Origin: Metapseudomonas resinovorans DSM 21078
GTDB lineage: Bacteria > Pseudomonadota > Gammaproteobacteria > Pseudomonadales > Pseudomonadaceae
Assembly (NCBI RefSeq): GCF_000423545.1
Contig: NZ_KE384034.1
Coordinates: forward strand, 6,991 to 70,990
DNA: 64,000 nucleotides
Direction: 5' to 3'
The position numbers and the translations under genes were made by a program. Positions 1 to 8,700 of this stretch are shown here, piece by piece (the stretch's first letter is position 1; each line of letters opens with the position of its first letter). Below the pieces are notes generated by a model that was not told where the DNA came from, ran no database searches, and was given only the letters and a program-made list of their open reading frames with translations.

Positions 1-76
1 GTCCCCTTCGTCTAGTGGCCTAGGACACCGCCCTTTCACGGCGGTAACAGGGGTTCGAGTCCCCTAGGGGACGCCA
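1..76 (+). tRNA. tRNA-Glu (anticodon TTC)
   Basis: A complete 76-nt cloverleaf including an encoded CCA end. The 7-bp acceptor stem starts GTCCCCT and closes with AGGGGAC. The anticodon loop CTTTCAC gives TTC, and the T-arm carries GGTTCGAGTCC. It decodes Glu GAA/GAG. The gene begins at the first base of the window, so its promoter and any upstream tRNA partners are not visible. Confidence 0.97.
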
Positions 77-87
77 CTTTCAAGTTT

Positions 88-105
88 CCCGCTCTGCGGG
101 CTTTT
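88..105 (+). terminator. Rho-independent terminator after tRNA-Glu
   Basis: A 5-bp stem CCCGC / GCGGG with a TCT loop (88-100) is followed by CTTTTC. It sits 11 nt after the tRNA CCA end, which suits termination of the tRNA transcript. The stem is short. Confidence 0.6.
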
Positions 106-202
106 CGAGGGTCATTCCAGTTTGGGATGGCCCTTTTGTTTTTCCGGCTTTCAAAAAAGCTCCCACGATTCCTTCAGGCCGACGAACGGTGAGGCAAGTG
201 TC

Positions 203-230
203 TTGCCAATTTGAATTACGCACATAATAT
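203..230 (+). promoter_or_regulatory. Probable promoter of the TetR-hydrolase unit
   Basis: A -35-like TTGCCA (203-208) lies 16 nt before a -10-like TAATAT (225-230). The -10 lies inside the palindrome at 213-244, so a bound repressor would block RNA polymerase. Inferred from sequence only. Confidence 0.45.
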
Positions 231-244
231 TATGCGTGTAATTC
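213..244. promoter_or_regulatory. Palindromic operator, probably of the adjacent TetR regulator
   Basis: A 32-bp near-perfect inverted repeat. The left arm GAATTACGCACATAAT and the reverse complement of the right arm, GAATTACACGCATAAT, match at 13 of 16 positions. It lies 15 nt upstream of the chosen TetR start and overlaps the likely -10 box, the usual arrangement for TetR autorepression. Confidence 0.7.
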
Positions 245-258
245 AAGTGGAGGCTGAC

Positions 259-798
259 ATGAGCGAGAAGAAAGCCCAGACCCGAGAACGCATCCTGCAG
301 GCAGCCGCTTCGGCCATGTTGCAGCGCGGCCCGCAGGAGCCCGGTGTGGCTGATGTGATGAGTGCCGCCGGGCTCACGGTGGGGGGCTTCTACGCCCACT
401 TCGCCAGCAAAGATGCGCTGATGCTGGAAGTCTTCGAGCAACTGCTGCGCAGGCGGCGGGATTTGATGGCTTTGCTCGACTCATCGTTGCCAGGGGAGGA
501 GCGCCGCGCGTTGGCTGCCAGTTTCTACCTGTCCCGCAAGCACCGTGATGCCACTCACTCCGGCTGTCCGTTGCCCAGTTCACTGGGTGCGCTGCCGCAA
601 TTGCCAGAGGCCTACCGGACGTTGCTAGCGGAGCATCTGGAGGTGCTGAGTGCCGAAATGTGCGACCGCCCCGAAGAAGCCGACAAAGCCCTTGCGGACC
701 TTGCCTTGATGGTGGGTGGCCTGGCCCTGGCGCGCGCGTTGGGGGCTGGCGATCTGTCTGACCGAATACTGCGTGCCGCCAAGTCGGCAGTTATCTGA
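259..798 (+). CDS. TetR/AcrR family transcriptional regulator
   Basis: A TetR-type one-component regulator of 179 aa. The N-terminal helix-turn-helix (about residues 10-55) shows RERILQAAASAM, then LTVGGFYAHFASKDAL, the recognition-helix signature of the family. The C-terminal half is the ligand and dimer domain and gives no clue to the ligand. I start at 259 because GGAGG (249-253) is 5 nt upstream; the longer reading from 211 would run through the palindromic operator. The stop codon TGA overlaps the GGAG ribosome site of the following hydrolase, so the two genes are probably co-transcribed and autoregulated through the palindrome at 213-244. Confidence 0.88.
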   Translation: MSEKKAQTRERILQAAASAMLQRGPQEPGVADVMSAAGLTVGGFYAHFASKDALMLEVFEQLLRRRRDLMALLDSSLPGEERRALAASFYLSRKHRDATHSGCPLPSSLGALPQLPEAYRTLLAEHLEVLSAEMCDRPEEADKALADLALMVGGLALARALGAGDLSDRILRAAKSAVI

Positions 799-809
799 GG
801 AGCCGAATC

Positions 810-1652
810 ATGAACAATCTGAGCCTGATCAGGGGAGTCCACGCCACGCTGGGTCGTGTGGCGCCACAAATGGTCGCCCGCCGTATGCGTCGCCAGTTCA
901 TGACGCCGCGCAACCTGCCGCCGCGGGAGTGGGAGATGCCGTTGCTCGGAAGCTCCGAGCGAATCACCCTGCGCTTTGGTCTGTCCGCCCTGCGTTGGGG
1001 GAGCGGTCCGACCGTACTGCTGATGCACGGCTGGGAAGGGCGCCCTACCCAGTTCGCCAGCCTGATTGAGGCCCTGGTCGCTGAAGGCTACGGTGTGGTG
1101 GCGCTGGATGGTCCGGCCCATGGCCACTCCCCGGGGCACGAAGCCAATGTGGTGCTCTTCGCGCGCGCTTTGCTGGAGGCTGCTGGCGAGCTGCCTCCGC
1201 TGCACGCGGTGATCGGTCATTCCATGGGCGGTGCAAGCGCCTTGCTGGCCAGCCAGATGGGGTTGCGCGCCAGGGCCTTGGTAAGCATTTCCGCCCCCAG
1301 CCGCATTCTTGGACCGCTACGCAGTTTCGCCCGATTCATGGGGCTGCCGCCGAAGGCCCGGGCGCATTTCGTCAGTCAGGTGGAAAACCATGCGGGGATT
1401 CCCGCGGCGCACCTGGATGTACAGCGCTACCAGCTGGATATCCCGGGCCTGGTTGTGCATGCCGAGGATGACCCGCTGGTGCCGGCCAGTGACGCCCAGG
1501 TCATCCACGACGCCTGGTTCGACAGCCAGTTGCTGCGGCTGGAGCAAGGTGGTCACCAGCGCCTGCTGGCAGATGCTCGCCTGGTCAGCGCTGTCCTTGG
1601 GCTGCTGGCGCAGGTTCGTGAGCCTCGGACTGCGGCAGAGGCTGTGCGCTGA
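810..1652 (+). CDS. Alpha/beta hydrolase
   Basis: A 280-aa cytosolic alpha/beta-hydrolase-fold protein with no signal peptide. The oxyanion region reads LLMHGWEGRPTQF, the nucleophile elbow is GHSMGG (Ser about residue 139), an acid lies in VHAEDDPLVP, and the catalytic His in GGHQRLL near the C-terminus, so the triad is complete. The substrate cannot be told from sequence; esterases, lipases and C-C hydrolases share this layout. It starts 11 nt after the TetR gene with a GGAG site formed across that gene's stop codon. Its co-transcription with a TetR repressor suggests inducible detoxification or catabolism of a small molecule (inference). Confidence 0.87.
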   Translation: MNNLSLIRGVHATLGRVAPQMVARRMRRQFMTPRNLPPREWEMPLLGSSERITLRFGLSALRWGSGPTVLLMHGWEGRPTQFASLIEALVAEGYGVVALDGPAHGHSPGHEANVVLFARALLEAAGELPPLHAVIGHSMGGASALLASQMGLRARALVSISAPSRILGPLRSFARFMGLPPKARAHFVSQVENHAGIPAAHLDVQRYQLDIPGLVVHAEDDPLVPASDAQVIHDAWFDSQLLRLEQGGHQRLLADARLVSAVLGLLAQVREPRTAAEAVR

Positions 1653-1766
1653 GTCAAGACAGGGCTGGCAGGTGACCTGTCGTCAGTGCTCTACTTCCAA
1701 CGTTCACCGGCCCGGCGTGATCGCCTTTGGCACCGGCCTGGGAACTTTGCGATGTGGAGAGCTGAC

Positions 1767-2417
1767 ATGAGCCTGACGATGGATGTGGTATTGCAGCGGG
1801 CGCGCCCGGTTCTGCCTGTGCTGGTGATCGAGGATACCGGGCTGGCCCTGGATCTCGCGGGGGCGCTGAGTGCGGGTGGCGTCGAGGTGCTGGAGGTAAC
1901 CTTGCGCACGCCGCGTGCGCTGGATGCACTGGCGGCGATCCGCAAGGAATTCCCGGACCTGCTCGTGGGCGCCGGCACCCTGATCCATACCGAACAATTC
2001 ATCGAGGCGCGTGATGCCGGGGCGCATTTTGCCGTCAGCCCCGGCTGTACCGAACGCCTCGCAGCAGCCGCCGAGGACTCCGGTCTGCCGTACCTGCCCG
2101 GCGTGATGACACCCTCAGAAGTGCTGTTGGCGCTGGAGTATGGCTACCGCTCGCTGAAGCTCTTCCCAGCCGATGGCAGCGGCAGCGTGAAAATGCTGAA
2201 AAGCCTCAAAGGCCCTTTCACTGGCATCCGTTTCTGCCCCACCGGCGGGGTGACTCCGGACAACCTGCTCAGCTTTCTGCGCCTGCCAAACGTGGCCTGC
2301 GTCGGCGGCACCTGGATCGCGCCGTCCAGCCTGATCCGCGCCCGCGCATGGGATCAGATCACTCAACTGGCCAGCGAAGCCCGTGAACTGGCCAGCAGCG
2401 TGGAGCTCAACTCATGA
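1767..2417 (+). CDS. eda: KDPG/KHG aldolase (Entner-Doudoroff)
   Basis: 2-dehydro-3-deoxyphosphogluconate / 4-hydroxy-2-oxoglutarate aldolase, 216 aa, which cleaves KDPG to pyruvate and glyceraldehyde-3-phosphate in the Entner-Doudoroff pathway. The class I TIM-barrel hallmarks are present: EVTLRT (Glu base), GAGTL, SPGCT, and the Schiff-base lysine in SLKLFPA, followed by FCPTGGV. I start at 1767 (MSLTMDVV) because TGGAGA lies 7 nt upstream; the longer reading from 1686 adds a non-conserved extension. The stop overlaps the next start by 4 nt (ATGA), suggesting translational coupling to the thioesterase. In many pseudomonads eda sits with zwf and pgl, so this copy is detached from the usual sugar cluster. 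Confidence 0.93.
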   Translation: MSLTMDVVLQRARPVLPVLVIEDTGLALDLAGALSAGGVEVLEVTLRTPRALDALAAIRKEFPDLLVGAGTLIHTEQFIEARDAGAHFAVSPGCTERLAAAAEDSGLPYLPGVMTPSEVLLALEYGYRSLKLFPADGSGSVKMLKSLKGPFTGIRFCPTGGVTPDNLLSFLRLPNVACVGGTWIAPSSLIRARAWDQITQLASEARELASSVELNS

Positions 2418-2863
2418 GCTGGGACATGCCCAACCCCTTCGTCATTGATATCAAGGTCGGTGCCGATGACATCGACGGCCTCGGTCATGCCAATAACGCC
2501 GTCTACGTCAGCTGGCTGGAGCGCTGCGCCTGGCGTCACTCGCAGAGCCTGGGTCTGGACCTCGCCGAGTATCGTCGGCTGGACCGGGCCATGGCGGTGT
2601 TGCGTCACGAAATCGACTACCTGGCCGCGGCTTACGAGGATCAGGAACTGCAGATGGCCACCTGGATCGTAGAGTCGGACCAGCGCCTGAAGATGGATCG
2701 CCTCTTCCAACTGGTACGGCCGGATGATGGCACCACCTTGTTGAGGGCCAAGACCACCTTCGTCTGTATCGAGCTCTCCAGCGGCAGGCCCAAGCGCATG
2801 CCGACGGAATTCGTCGAAGGTTATGGGCGGGCGCTGCAGCCGCCATTCCCGCTTGAGCTCTGA
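2414..2863 (+). CDS. Hotdog-fold acyl-CoA thioesterase (YbgC / 4-HBA-CoA type)
   Basis: A 149-aa single-hotdog protein of the 4-hydroxybenzoyl-CoA thioesterase group. The signature DDIDGLGHANNAVYVSWLE (about residues 17-35) carries the Asp and the HxNN stretch typical of the catalytic loop. The rest (YLAAAYEDQELQMATWIV, LLRAKTTFVCIEL) fits the conserved beta strands. It probably hydrolyses a short or aromatic acyl-CoA in the cytosol; the real substrate is unknown. The start codon overlaps the eda stop (ATGA), so it is likely translated with eda, although no metabolic link is obvious. Confidence 0.85.
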   Translation: MSWDMPNPFVIDIKVGADDIDGLGHANNAVYVSWLERCAWRHSQSLGLDLAEYRRLDRAMAVLRHEIDYLAAAYEDQELQMATWIVESDQRLKMDRLFQLVRPDDGTTLLRAKTTFVCIELSSGRPKRMPTEFVEGYGRALQPPFPLEL

Positions 2864-2866
2864 GCC

Positions 2867-3259
2867 TCAGTCGGCCGCTGGTGCCAGAAACACCTCGTGC
2901 TGGCTCTGCACGATGCGCAAATGGCGGATTTCGCCGGGCAGGATGATGGTCGACTGCGCGCTGCCTGCGTACTGCCCGGCGCAGTAACCTGAACCTTTCT
3001 GCGCCACCCGCAGGGTGATTTCGCCGGCCGGCACCGGAATGCTCACTGACTGGCCGGGCGCTATCTGCGCCACCAGCTCGTTCTGCACGTAAAGGTCGAT
3101 GTCGCAGGCATTCGGGGCGTCCTCGTCACGGCTGATCAGCAGCTCGCCGATGGCGTCCGGCGTCGGCTGCCGAGCGGGCGACATGATCGCCTCGCTCGCG
3201 GCGAATACCGCAGTGGCGGCCAACGTAAGTGCGGCAAGGACGGGGACGAGCGAGTTCAT
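2867..3259 (-). CDS. Small exported protein of unknown function
   Basis: A 130-aa protein with an N-terminal signal sequence (MNSLVPVLAALTLAATAVFAASEA; cleavage probably near residue 20-22), so periplasmic. The mature part holds a compact beta-rich domain with two cysteines (NACDIDLYV and GYCAGQY) that could form a disulfide. I recognise no family. The start at 3259 is chosen because AGGAGA lies 9 nt upstream and the signal peptide then begins correctly; a longer reading would put 14 charged residues before it. It is convergent with the thioesterase and divergent from dusC. Confidence 0.7.
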   Translation of the reverse strand: MNSLVPVLAALTLAATAVFAASEAIMSPARQPTPDAIGELLISRDEDAPNACDIDLYVQNELVAQIAPGQSVSIPVPAGEITLRVAQKGSGYCAGQYAGSAQSTIILPGEIRHLRIVQSQHEVFLAPAAD

Positions 3260-3386
3260 CCGGGCAGTTCTCCTGCGCTGAATAGGTGGAGTTTCGACCA
3301 CCAGTCCAGTCGGATGCTCCGTGGGATATTCGCCGTCCGTCCTGCTGCGTAAACTACGCGCCTTTTATCCTGTGAGCCTGCCATCC

Positions 3387-4361
3387 ATGCAAATCGCCCT
3401 GGCCCCCATGGAGGGGCTGGTCGACGAAATCCTTCGCGATGTGCTGACCCGTGTCGGTGGCATCGACTGGTGCGTGACCGAATTCATCCGGGTGTGCGAT
3501 CGCCTGCTGGCGCCCAGCACCTTCGAGAAGTTGGCCCCCGAGCTGGCCCAAGGCGCGCGTACCCGCGCCGGCACGCCCATGCGTGTGCAGTTGCTGGGCT
3601 CCGATCCGGTTTGCCTGGGCGATAACGCCGCGTTCGCCTGTGCACTGGGGGCGCCGGTCATCGACCTCAACTTTGGTTGCCCGGCCAAGACGGTTAACAA
3701 GTCGCGTGGCGGCGCCGTGCTGCTCAAGGAGCCGGAACTGCTTCATGCGATCGTCCGCGAGGTACGCCGCTCCGTACCGACGGAGATTCCGGTGACGGCG
3801 AAGATGCGCCTCGGCTTCGACAGCCCGGACGGCGCGCTGGATTGTGCCCGCGCTCTTGCCGAGGGCGGGGCTGAGCAGATCGTGGTGCATGCCCGTACCA
3901 AGGCCGAAGGCTACAAGCCGCCAGCACACTGGGAGTGGGTGGCCAGGGTGCAGGAAGCGGTCAGGGTTCCGGTGTTCGCCAATGGCGAGGTCTGGACCCT
4001 GGATGACTGGCGCCGCTGCCGCGAGGTGAGTGGGGTGGAGGACATCATGTTGGGTCGCGGCCTGGTGTCGCGTCCCGACCTGGCTCGGCAGATCGCCGCC
4101 GCGCGGGCGGGCGAGGCGGTGCGGGAAATGACCTGGGAAGAACTCCAGCCCATGCTGCAGGAATTCTGGCGTCAGGCTCGCCGCAAGCTGGCACCGCGCT
4201 ATGCGCCGGGACGCCTGAAGCAATGGCTGGGCATGCTCACCCGCAGTTACCCCGAGGCGGTGGCGCTGTTCGCTGAGGTGCGCCGCGAGAACGATTGCGA
4301 GCGGATCGACGCATGGCTCGGGGTGCCCGATCTCCGCCGGGAGTGGGCCGAGGCAGGCTGA
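3387..4361 (+). CDS. dusC: tRNA-dihydrouridine(16) synthase
   Basis: An FMN-dependent tRNA-dihydrouridine synthase of 324 aa that reduces a uridine in the D-loop of tRNA. The TIM barrel shows [10 protein letters not shown] at the N-terminus (FMN binding), [26 protein letters not shown] (catalytic Cys in GCPA), [24 protein letters not shown] and FANGEV. The APMEG start and the C-terminal helical domain fit the DusC subfamily, which modifies U16. I start at MQIALAPM (3387), since the extra 22 upstream residues are not typical. No strong ribosome site is visible. It is convergent with the SDR gene only 3 nt away. Confidence 0.92.
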   Translation: MQIALAPMEGLVDEILRDVLTRVGGIDWCVTEFIRVCDRLLAPSTFEKLAPELAQGARTRAGTPMRVQLLGSDPVCLGDNAAFACALGAPVIDLNFGCPAKTVNKSRGGAVLLKEPELLHAIVREVRRSVPTEIPVTAKMRLGFDSPDGALDCARALAEGGAEQIVVHARTKAEGYKPPAHWEWVARVQEAVRVPVFANGEVWTLDDWRRCREVSGVEDIMLGRGLVSRPDLARQIAAARAGEAVREMTWEELQPMLQEFWRQARRKLAPRYAPGRLKQWLGMLTRSYPEAVALFAEVRRENDCERIDAWLGVPDLRREWAEAG

Positions 4362-4364
4362 CGC

Positions 4365-5111
4365 TTAGCGCCCGCCGGCTACGTCCAGCAGGGCGCCACT
4401 GGTATAGGAAGCCTCGTCGCTGGCCAGCCAGAGAATCGCGCTGGCCACTTCTTCCGCTTCGCCGCCGCGCCCCATGGGGACTGCCTGGCGAACGCGCTCG
4501 ACCCGATCAGGTTCGCCGCCGCTGGCGTGGATTTCCGTGCGGATCACGCCGGGGCGGACTGCGTTGACGCGAATCCCTTCGGCTGCCAGCTCCTTGGCCA
4601 GGCCCAGGGTCATGCTGTCGATGGCGCCTTTGGCCGCCGCATAGTCGATGTACTCATTGGGTGCGCCGATACGCCCGGCGATGGAGGACAGGTTGACGAT
4701 GGCGCCGCCCTGGCCGCCATGGCGAGTGGACATGCGCTTGATGGCCTCCCGCGCGCAGAGAAAGCTGCCGATCACGTTGGCCCGTAGCACTCGTTCGAAA
4801 CGTGCCGCGTCCATGTCTTCCAGGCGCATCTGGCGCTCCAGCATCCCGGCGTTGTTCACCAGCACATCCAGCCGCCCGAACTCTCGGTCCATGAGTTCAA
4901 ACATCGCCAGTACCTGTGCCTCATCGCCTACATCCGCGCACAGGGCAAGGGCGCGGCCGCCAGCGGCCTCGATTTCATGCACCAGCGCTTCAGCGGCTTC
5001 CCGCTGCTGCCGATAATTGATTCCCAGGGCGTAGCCGCGTTGGGTAGCGAGCCGGGCAGTGGCGGCGCCGATGCCGCGGCTGGCACCGGTGATGAGCATG
5101 ACTTTCTGCAT
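4365..5111 (-). CDS. SDR family oxidoreductase
   Basis: A 248-aa classical short-chain dehydrogenase/reductase. It has the Rossmann motif TGASRGIGAAT (residues 8-18), NNAG (about 90), catalytic Ser in NLSSIAG, Tyr-Lys in YAAAKGAID, and the PGVIRTEIHA loop. The arginine at the end of beta-2 (NYRQQ) suggests NADP(H). The substrate is unknown; it resembles the YgfF / glucose-1-dehydrogenase-like group. Its start has an AGAGGA site 6 nt upstream. Its upstream region is shared with the divergent heat-shock gene: the sigma-32-type -35 box of ibpA starts only 17 nt from this start codon. Confidence 0.88.
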   Translation of the reverse strand: MQKVMLITGASRGIGAATARLATQRGYALGINYRQQREAAEALVHEIEAAGGRALALCADVGDEAQVLAMFELMDREFGRLDVLVNNAGMLERQMRLEDMDAARFERVLRANVIGSFLCAREAIKRMSTRHGGQGGAIVNLSSIAGRIGAPNEYIDYAAAKGAIDSMTLGLAKELAAEGIRVNAVRPGVIRTEIHASGGEPDRVERVRQAVPMGRGGEAEEVASAILWLASDEASYTSGALLDVAGGR

Positions 5112-5127
5112 GGCGTTTCCTCTGGGG

Positions 5128-5153
5128 CTTGAAATGCTTTTGGGCGTCCCTAT
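5128..5153 (+). promoter_or_regulatory. Sigma-32 (RpoH)-type heat-shock promoter
   Basis: CTTGAAA (5128-5134), a 13-nt spacer and CCCTAT (5148-5153) match the RpoH consensus CTTGAA / CCCCAT with proper spacing. It lies about 70 nt upstream of ibpA. The match is seen in the sequence; activity is inferred. Confidence 0.8.
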
Positions 5154-5161
5154 CTAGGGTA

Positions 5162-5216
5162 CTGCGGGATGCCGAAGTCGGGTCTCGCAGTCGAAACACT
5201 TGCTGATTACTCAGGA
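5162..5216 (+). promoter_or_regulatory. ROSE-like RNA thermometer in the ibpA 5' UTR
   Basis: Two hairpins fold the leader. Hairpin 1 (5162-5190) pairs CTGCGGGA with TCTCGCAG around an inner CCGA/TCGG stem. Hairpin 2 (5200-5216) pairs TTGCTGA with TCAGGA across a TTAC tetraloop, leaving one bulged G. This is the ROSE signature, where U(U/C)GCU with its bulged G masks the AGGA of the ribosome site. Short two-hairpin ROSE-like thermometers are known for ibpA in Pseudomonas. Melting on heat shock would free AGGAG (5213-5217). Confidence 0.85.
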
Positions 5217-5223
5217 GATCAAC

Positions 5224-5670
5224 ATGAGCACTGCTTTTTCCCTGGCCCCGCTGTTCCGTCATTCCGTGGGCTTCGACCGTTTCAACGACCTGTTCGAATC
5301 TGCCCTGCGCAATGAGAGTGGCAGCACCTATCCGCCCTACAACGTCGAGAAGCATGGCGATGACCAGTACCGCATCGTCATCGCGGTAGCCGGCTTCCAG
5401 GAAGAAGACCTGGAGCTCCAGGTGGAGCGCGGTGTGCTGACCGTCAGTGGCGGCAAACGCGAGAAGAGCGACGAATCGGTGACCTATCTGCACCACGGCA
5501 TCGCCCAGCGTGCCTTCAAGCTGTCCTTCCGCCTGGCCGACCACATCGAGGTCAAGGCTGCCGCCTTACAGAGCGGCCTGCTGAACATCGACCTGGTGCG
5601 TGTGGTGCCCGAAGAAGCCAAGGCCAAGCGTATCCCGATCAACGGCCATCGCGCAGTGCTGGAAAACTGA
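5224..5670 (+). CDS. ibpA: Small heat-shock protein, Hsp20/IbpA family
   Basis: A 148-aa alpha-crystallin-type holdase that binds unfolding proteins and keeps them ready for DnaK/ClpB. The N-terminus (FSLAPLFRHSVGFDRFNDLFESA) and the crystallin domain (about 35-125: YPPYNVEKHGDDQYRIVIAVAGF, LTVSGGK, IAQRAFKLSFRL, GLLNIDL) are typical of IbpA; the C-terminal I-x-I anchor is represented by RIPI. The start at 5224 follows AGGAG, which is the sequence masked by the RNA thermometer. Regulation looks two-layered: a sigma-32-type promoter at 5128 and the thermometer at 5162-5216. Confidence 0.95.
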   Translation: MSTAFSLAPLFRHSVGFDRFNDLFESALRNESGSTYPPYNVEKHGDDQYRIVIAVAGFQEEDLELQVERGVLTVSGGKREKSDESVTYLHHGIAQRAFKLSFRLADHIEVKAAALQSGLLNIDLVRVVPEEAKAKRIPINGHRAVLEN

Positions 5671-5696
5671 TCTCCCGACTACACGGGAAAAGAAGA

Positions 5697-5719
5697 GGGC
5701 GCCCGCGGGCGCCCTTTTT
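5697..5719 (+). terminator. Rho-independent terminator of ibpA
   Basis: A stem GGGCGCC / GGCGCCC with a CGCG loop (5697-5714), then TTTTT. It starts 27 nt after the ibpA stop and ends just before the convergent GGDEF-EAL gene. Confidence 0.9.
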
Positions 5720-5725
5720 CTTGCT

Positions 5726-8700
5726 TCAGAGCGGCGCCGGCCGCTGTGCGCTGTGGGCCAGCAGTGCGCGGAACTCCGAAAGCGGTACGGGCTTGCTATA
5801 CAGGTAGCCTTGGTAAAGGTGGCAGCCCTGCTGCTCGAGGAAGGCCAGTTGTTCGCTGCGCTCCACGCCCTCGGCAATTATCTCCAGGCCCAGGCTGCGG
5901 GCCATGGCGACGATGGCGCGAATGATCTCCGCGTCGTTCGGGTCCTGGGTGGCATCGCGGACGAAGGATTGGTCGATCTTCAGCGCATCCACCGGCAAGC
6001 GCTTGAGATAGGTCAGGGACGAATAGCCTGTACCGAAGTCATCCATGGCGAAACTCGTGCCCAGCTTCTTCAGGCGGCGCATCTTGCCGATGGTGTCCTC
6101 GATGTTCTGGATGACGATGCCCTCGGTGACCTCCAGTTTCAGCAACTGGGCGGGTAGCTGGCTGCGTTGCAGGCTGCGCTCGACCCGCTCGACGAAATCG
6201 CTTTGGCGAAACTGCCGGGGGCTGATGTTCACGCACAGGCTGAAGTCGCGGGGATCGACCAGCCGTTCGGCCACCAGCTGTTCGCAGGCGTTGCAGGCTT
6301 CGTCCAGCACCCAGGCGCCCACTTCCAGGATCAGGCCGCTTTCCTCCAGTACCTGGATGAACTGGCCGGGGGATTGTGGGCCCAGGGTCGGGTGTTGCCA
6401 GCGGAGCAGGGCTTCGGCCCCCACCACCCGATTGTTGCGCGCATCCACCTGGGGCTGGAAATGCAGTTCGAACTCGCCGCGGGCCAATGCCAGGCGCAGG
6501 TCGTTCTCCAGGCGCAGGCGCTCACTGGCCGCTGCCTGCATGGTGCTGCGGAAGATCTGGATGGCGTTGCGCCCGGAATCCTTGGCGCGATAGAGGGCGA
6601 TGTCGGCGCGCTTCAGCAGGTCCGCGGGGCTGGCGCCGTGATCCGGAATCAGGGCGATGCCGATGCTGGGGGTAACCTGCAGGCGGTGCCCGTCGAGCAG
6701 CATGGGTTCAGCCAGCAGTTTGCGGAGCTTGTCGGCGATCTCCCGTACCTGGCGTGTCACTTCAGAACGCTTGCCTTCGAGACCGGTCAGCAGCACCACG
6801 AATTCGTCACCGCCAAGGCGCGCCACGGTGTCTTCCAGTCTCACGCTGGCTTCCAGGCGGGCGGTTACCATCTTCAAAACCGCATCGCCGAGGGGGTGAC
6901 CGAGCGAGTCGTTGATGTGTTTGAAGTGGTCGAGGTCGAGGAAGAGCAGGGCGCCGCGCATGTTGTGGCGCTGCAGAAGGGCGATCTGCTGGGTCAGGCG
7001 ATCGGTCAGCAATGCGCGGTTGGGCAGGTTTGTCAGCGGGTCGTGATAAGCCAGGTGCTGGATTTGCGCTTGGGCGTCCTTGAGCGCGCTGATGTCCCGC
7101 GCGGTAAGGAGCAGGCAGGGCGTGCCGTCAAGCTCGATCTGCTCCACCGAGACTTCCACTACCTTCTGGCTGCCGTCGCGGTGTTGGCCGAGCATCTCCA
7201 GATGGTGCACGCGGCCATTGCGCTTGAGCAGGTCGAGCATATGATCGCGTTCGGTGGGTCGCGCCCAGATGTTCATCTCGCCGGCCGTGCGCCCCAGCAC
7301 TTCGTCGGCGCGGTAGCCGGTCAGCCGACTGAAGCCTTCATTGACCTCGATGTAACGGCCGGTGTCGCGTTCGGTGATGGTGATCGCGTCGGGGCTGGAG
7401 TGGAACGCCTTGGCGAACTTTTCCTGACTGGCCTTGAGCGCCGCCTCGGCTTGCTGGCGCGCGGTGATGTCGCGGAAGGTGGTGGTGATGCAGAGCTGGC
7501 GTTCGACGCGAATGAAGCGGCTCGACACCACGCAGGTCAGCAGGCGGCCGTCGCGGGTCAGAAAGCGGGCTTCGACGTTGTCCAGGCCCTGGTCGCGCAG
7601 CAGTTCACTGAACCGTCTCGAGCGCTGTTCGGGATCGGCCCAGAACTGGATCGCTGGAGCACTGAGGCCGACGATCTGCTCGGGTTGCCAGCCGAACACA
7701 TCGCTGAAGCTCGGGTTGATCTCGATGAACACGCCGTCGCGGATGCGCGAGACGCAGATAGGGTCGGGGCTGGCCTGGAACAGGGTGACGAACTTCTCCT
7801 CCGACGCCGCCAGACGCTGTTCGCGGCGAACCCGCTCGCTGATATCCATGAGGATGCCGGTCATGCGCAGGGGGCGGCCCAGGTCGTCGCGATAAAGCTT
7901 GGCGGTGCTTTCCAGGTAGTGCACTTCACCGTTGCTGAAGCGTGTGCGGTAGGTCACCTGGTACTCGTTGCTGCGACCCTCCAGCAGCTCCTGGTAAGCG
8001 CGCCGCATGCTTTGCTGGTCTTCATCCGGTACGCAGATGAAGAAGTCGCGAAACTCGCCTTCGAAGGGTTCCTTGGCCAGACCGTGCAAGGCCGAGGCGC
8101 GGGCAGATCCGTAGAGCGTGCCATGGGCGATGTGCCAGTCCCAGGTGCCGAGGTCGGCCGATTCCAGGGCCAGGTTTAAGCGCTCCTGGCTGTCCTTCAG
8201 GGCCTGTTCCTGGGCGCGTTGGCGGGTGACGTCGCGAACCGTCAGCACCAGGCAGGTGCGGCCGTCCAGCTCGATCTCCTCGCCGTAGAGCAGGCAGATG
8301 GCGCGGCTGCCATCGCGGCGCTTCAGGTTTACCTCGAGTTCGTCGAGGCGACCGTGGCGTTGCAGGGTGTCGAGCATCTCCTGGCGTTGCGCCGGGTCTT
8401 CCCAGATGCCCAGTTCCAGAGAGCTGTGACCGATGGTTTCGCCCTGGCTCCAACCGAATTGGCGTTCGAAGCCGGTATTGATCTCCAGGAAGCGGCCGCT
8501 GGTGCGATCGGTGATCACCACGGCTTCGGGCGTACTGCGGAAGGCCTTGGCGAACTTTTCCTCGCTGATGCGCAGGGCGTTTTCGGCACGTTTGCGCTCG
8601 GTGGTGTCGAGGAAGGTGCTGATCAGGTAGGGCTGGCCCTCCAGTTCGATGTACTGGCTGGAGAGCACACCGTCGAGGATGCCGCCGTGGCGGGCGCGCA

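Noticed and set aside
6167-8179. 670-codon open frame on plus strand inside the GGDEF-EAL gene
   Set aside because: Reverse shadow of the PAS repeats, no start signal.
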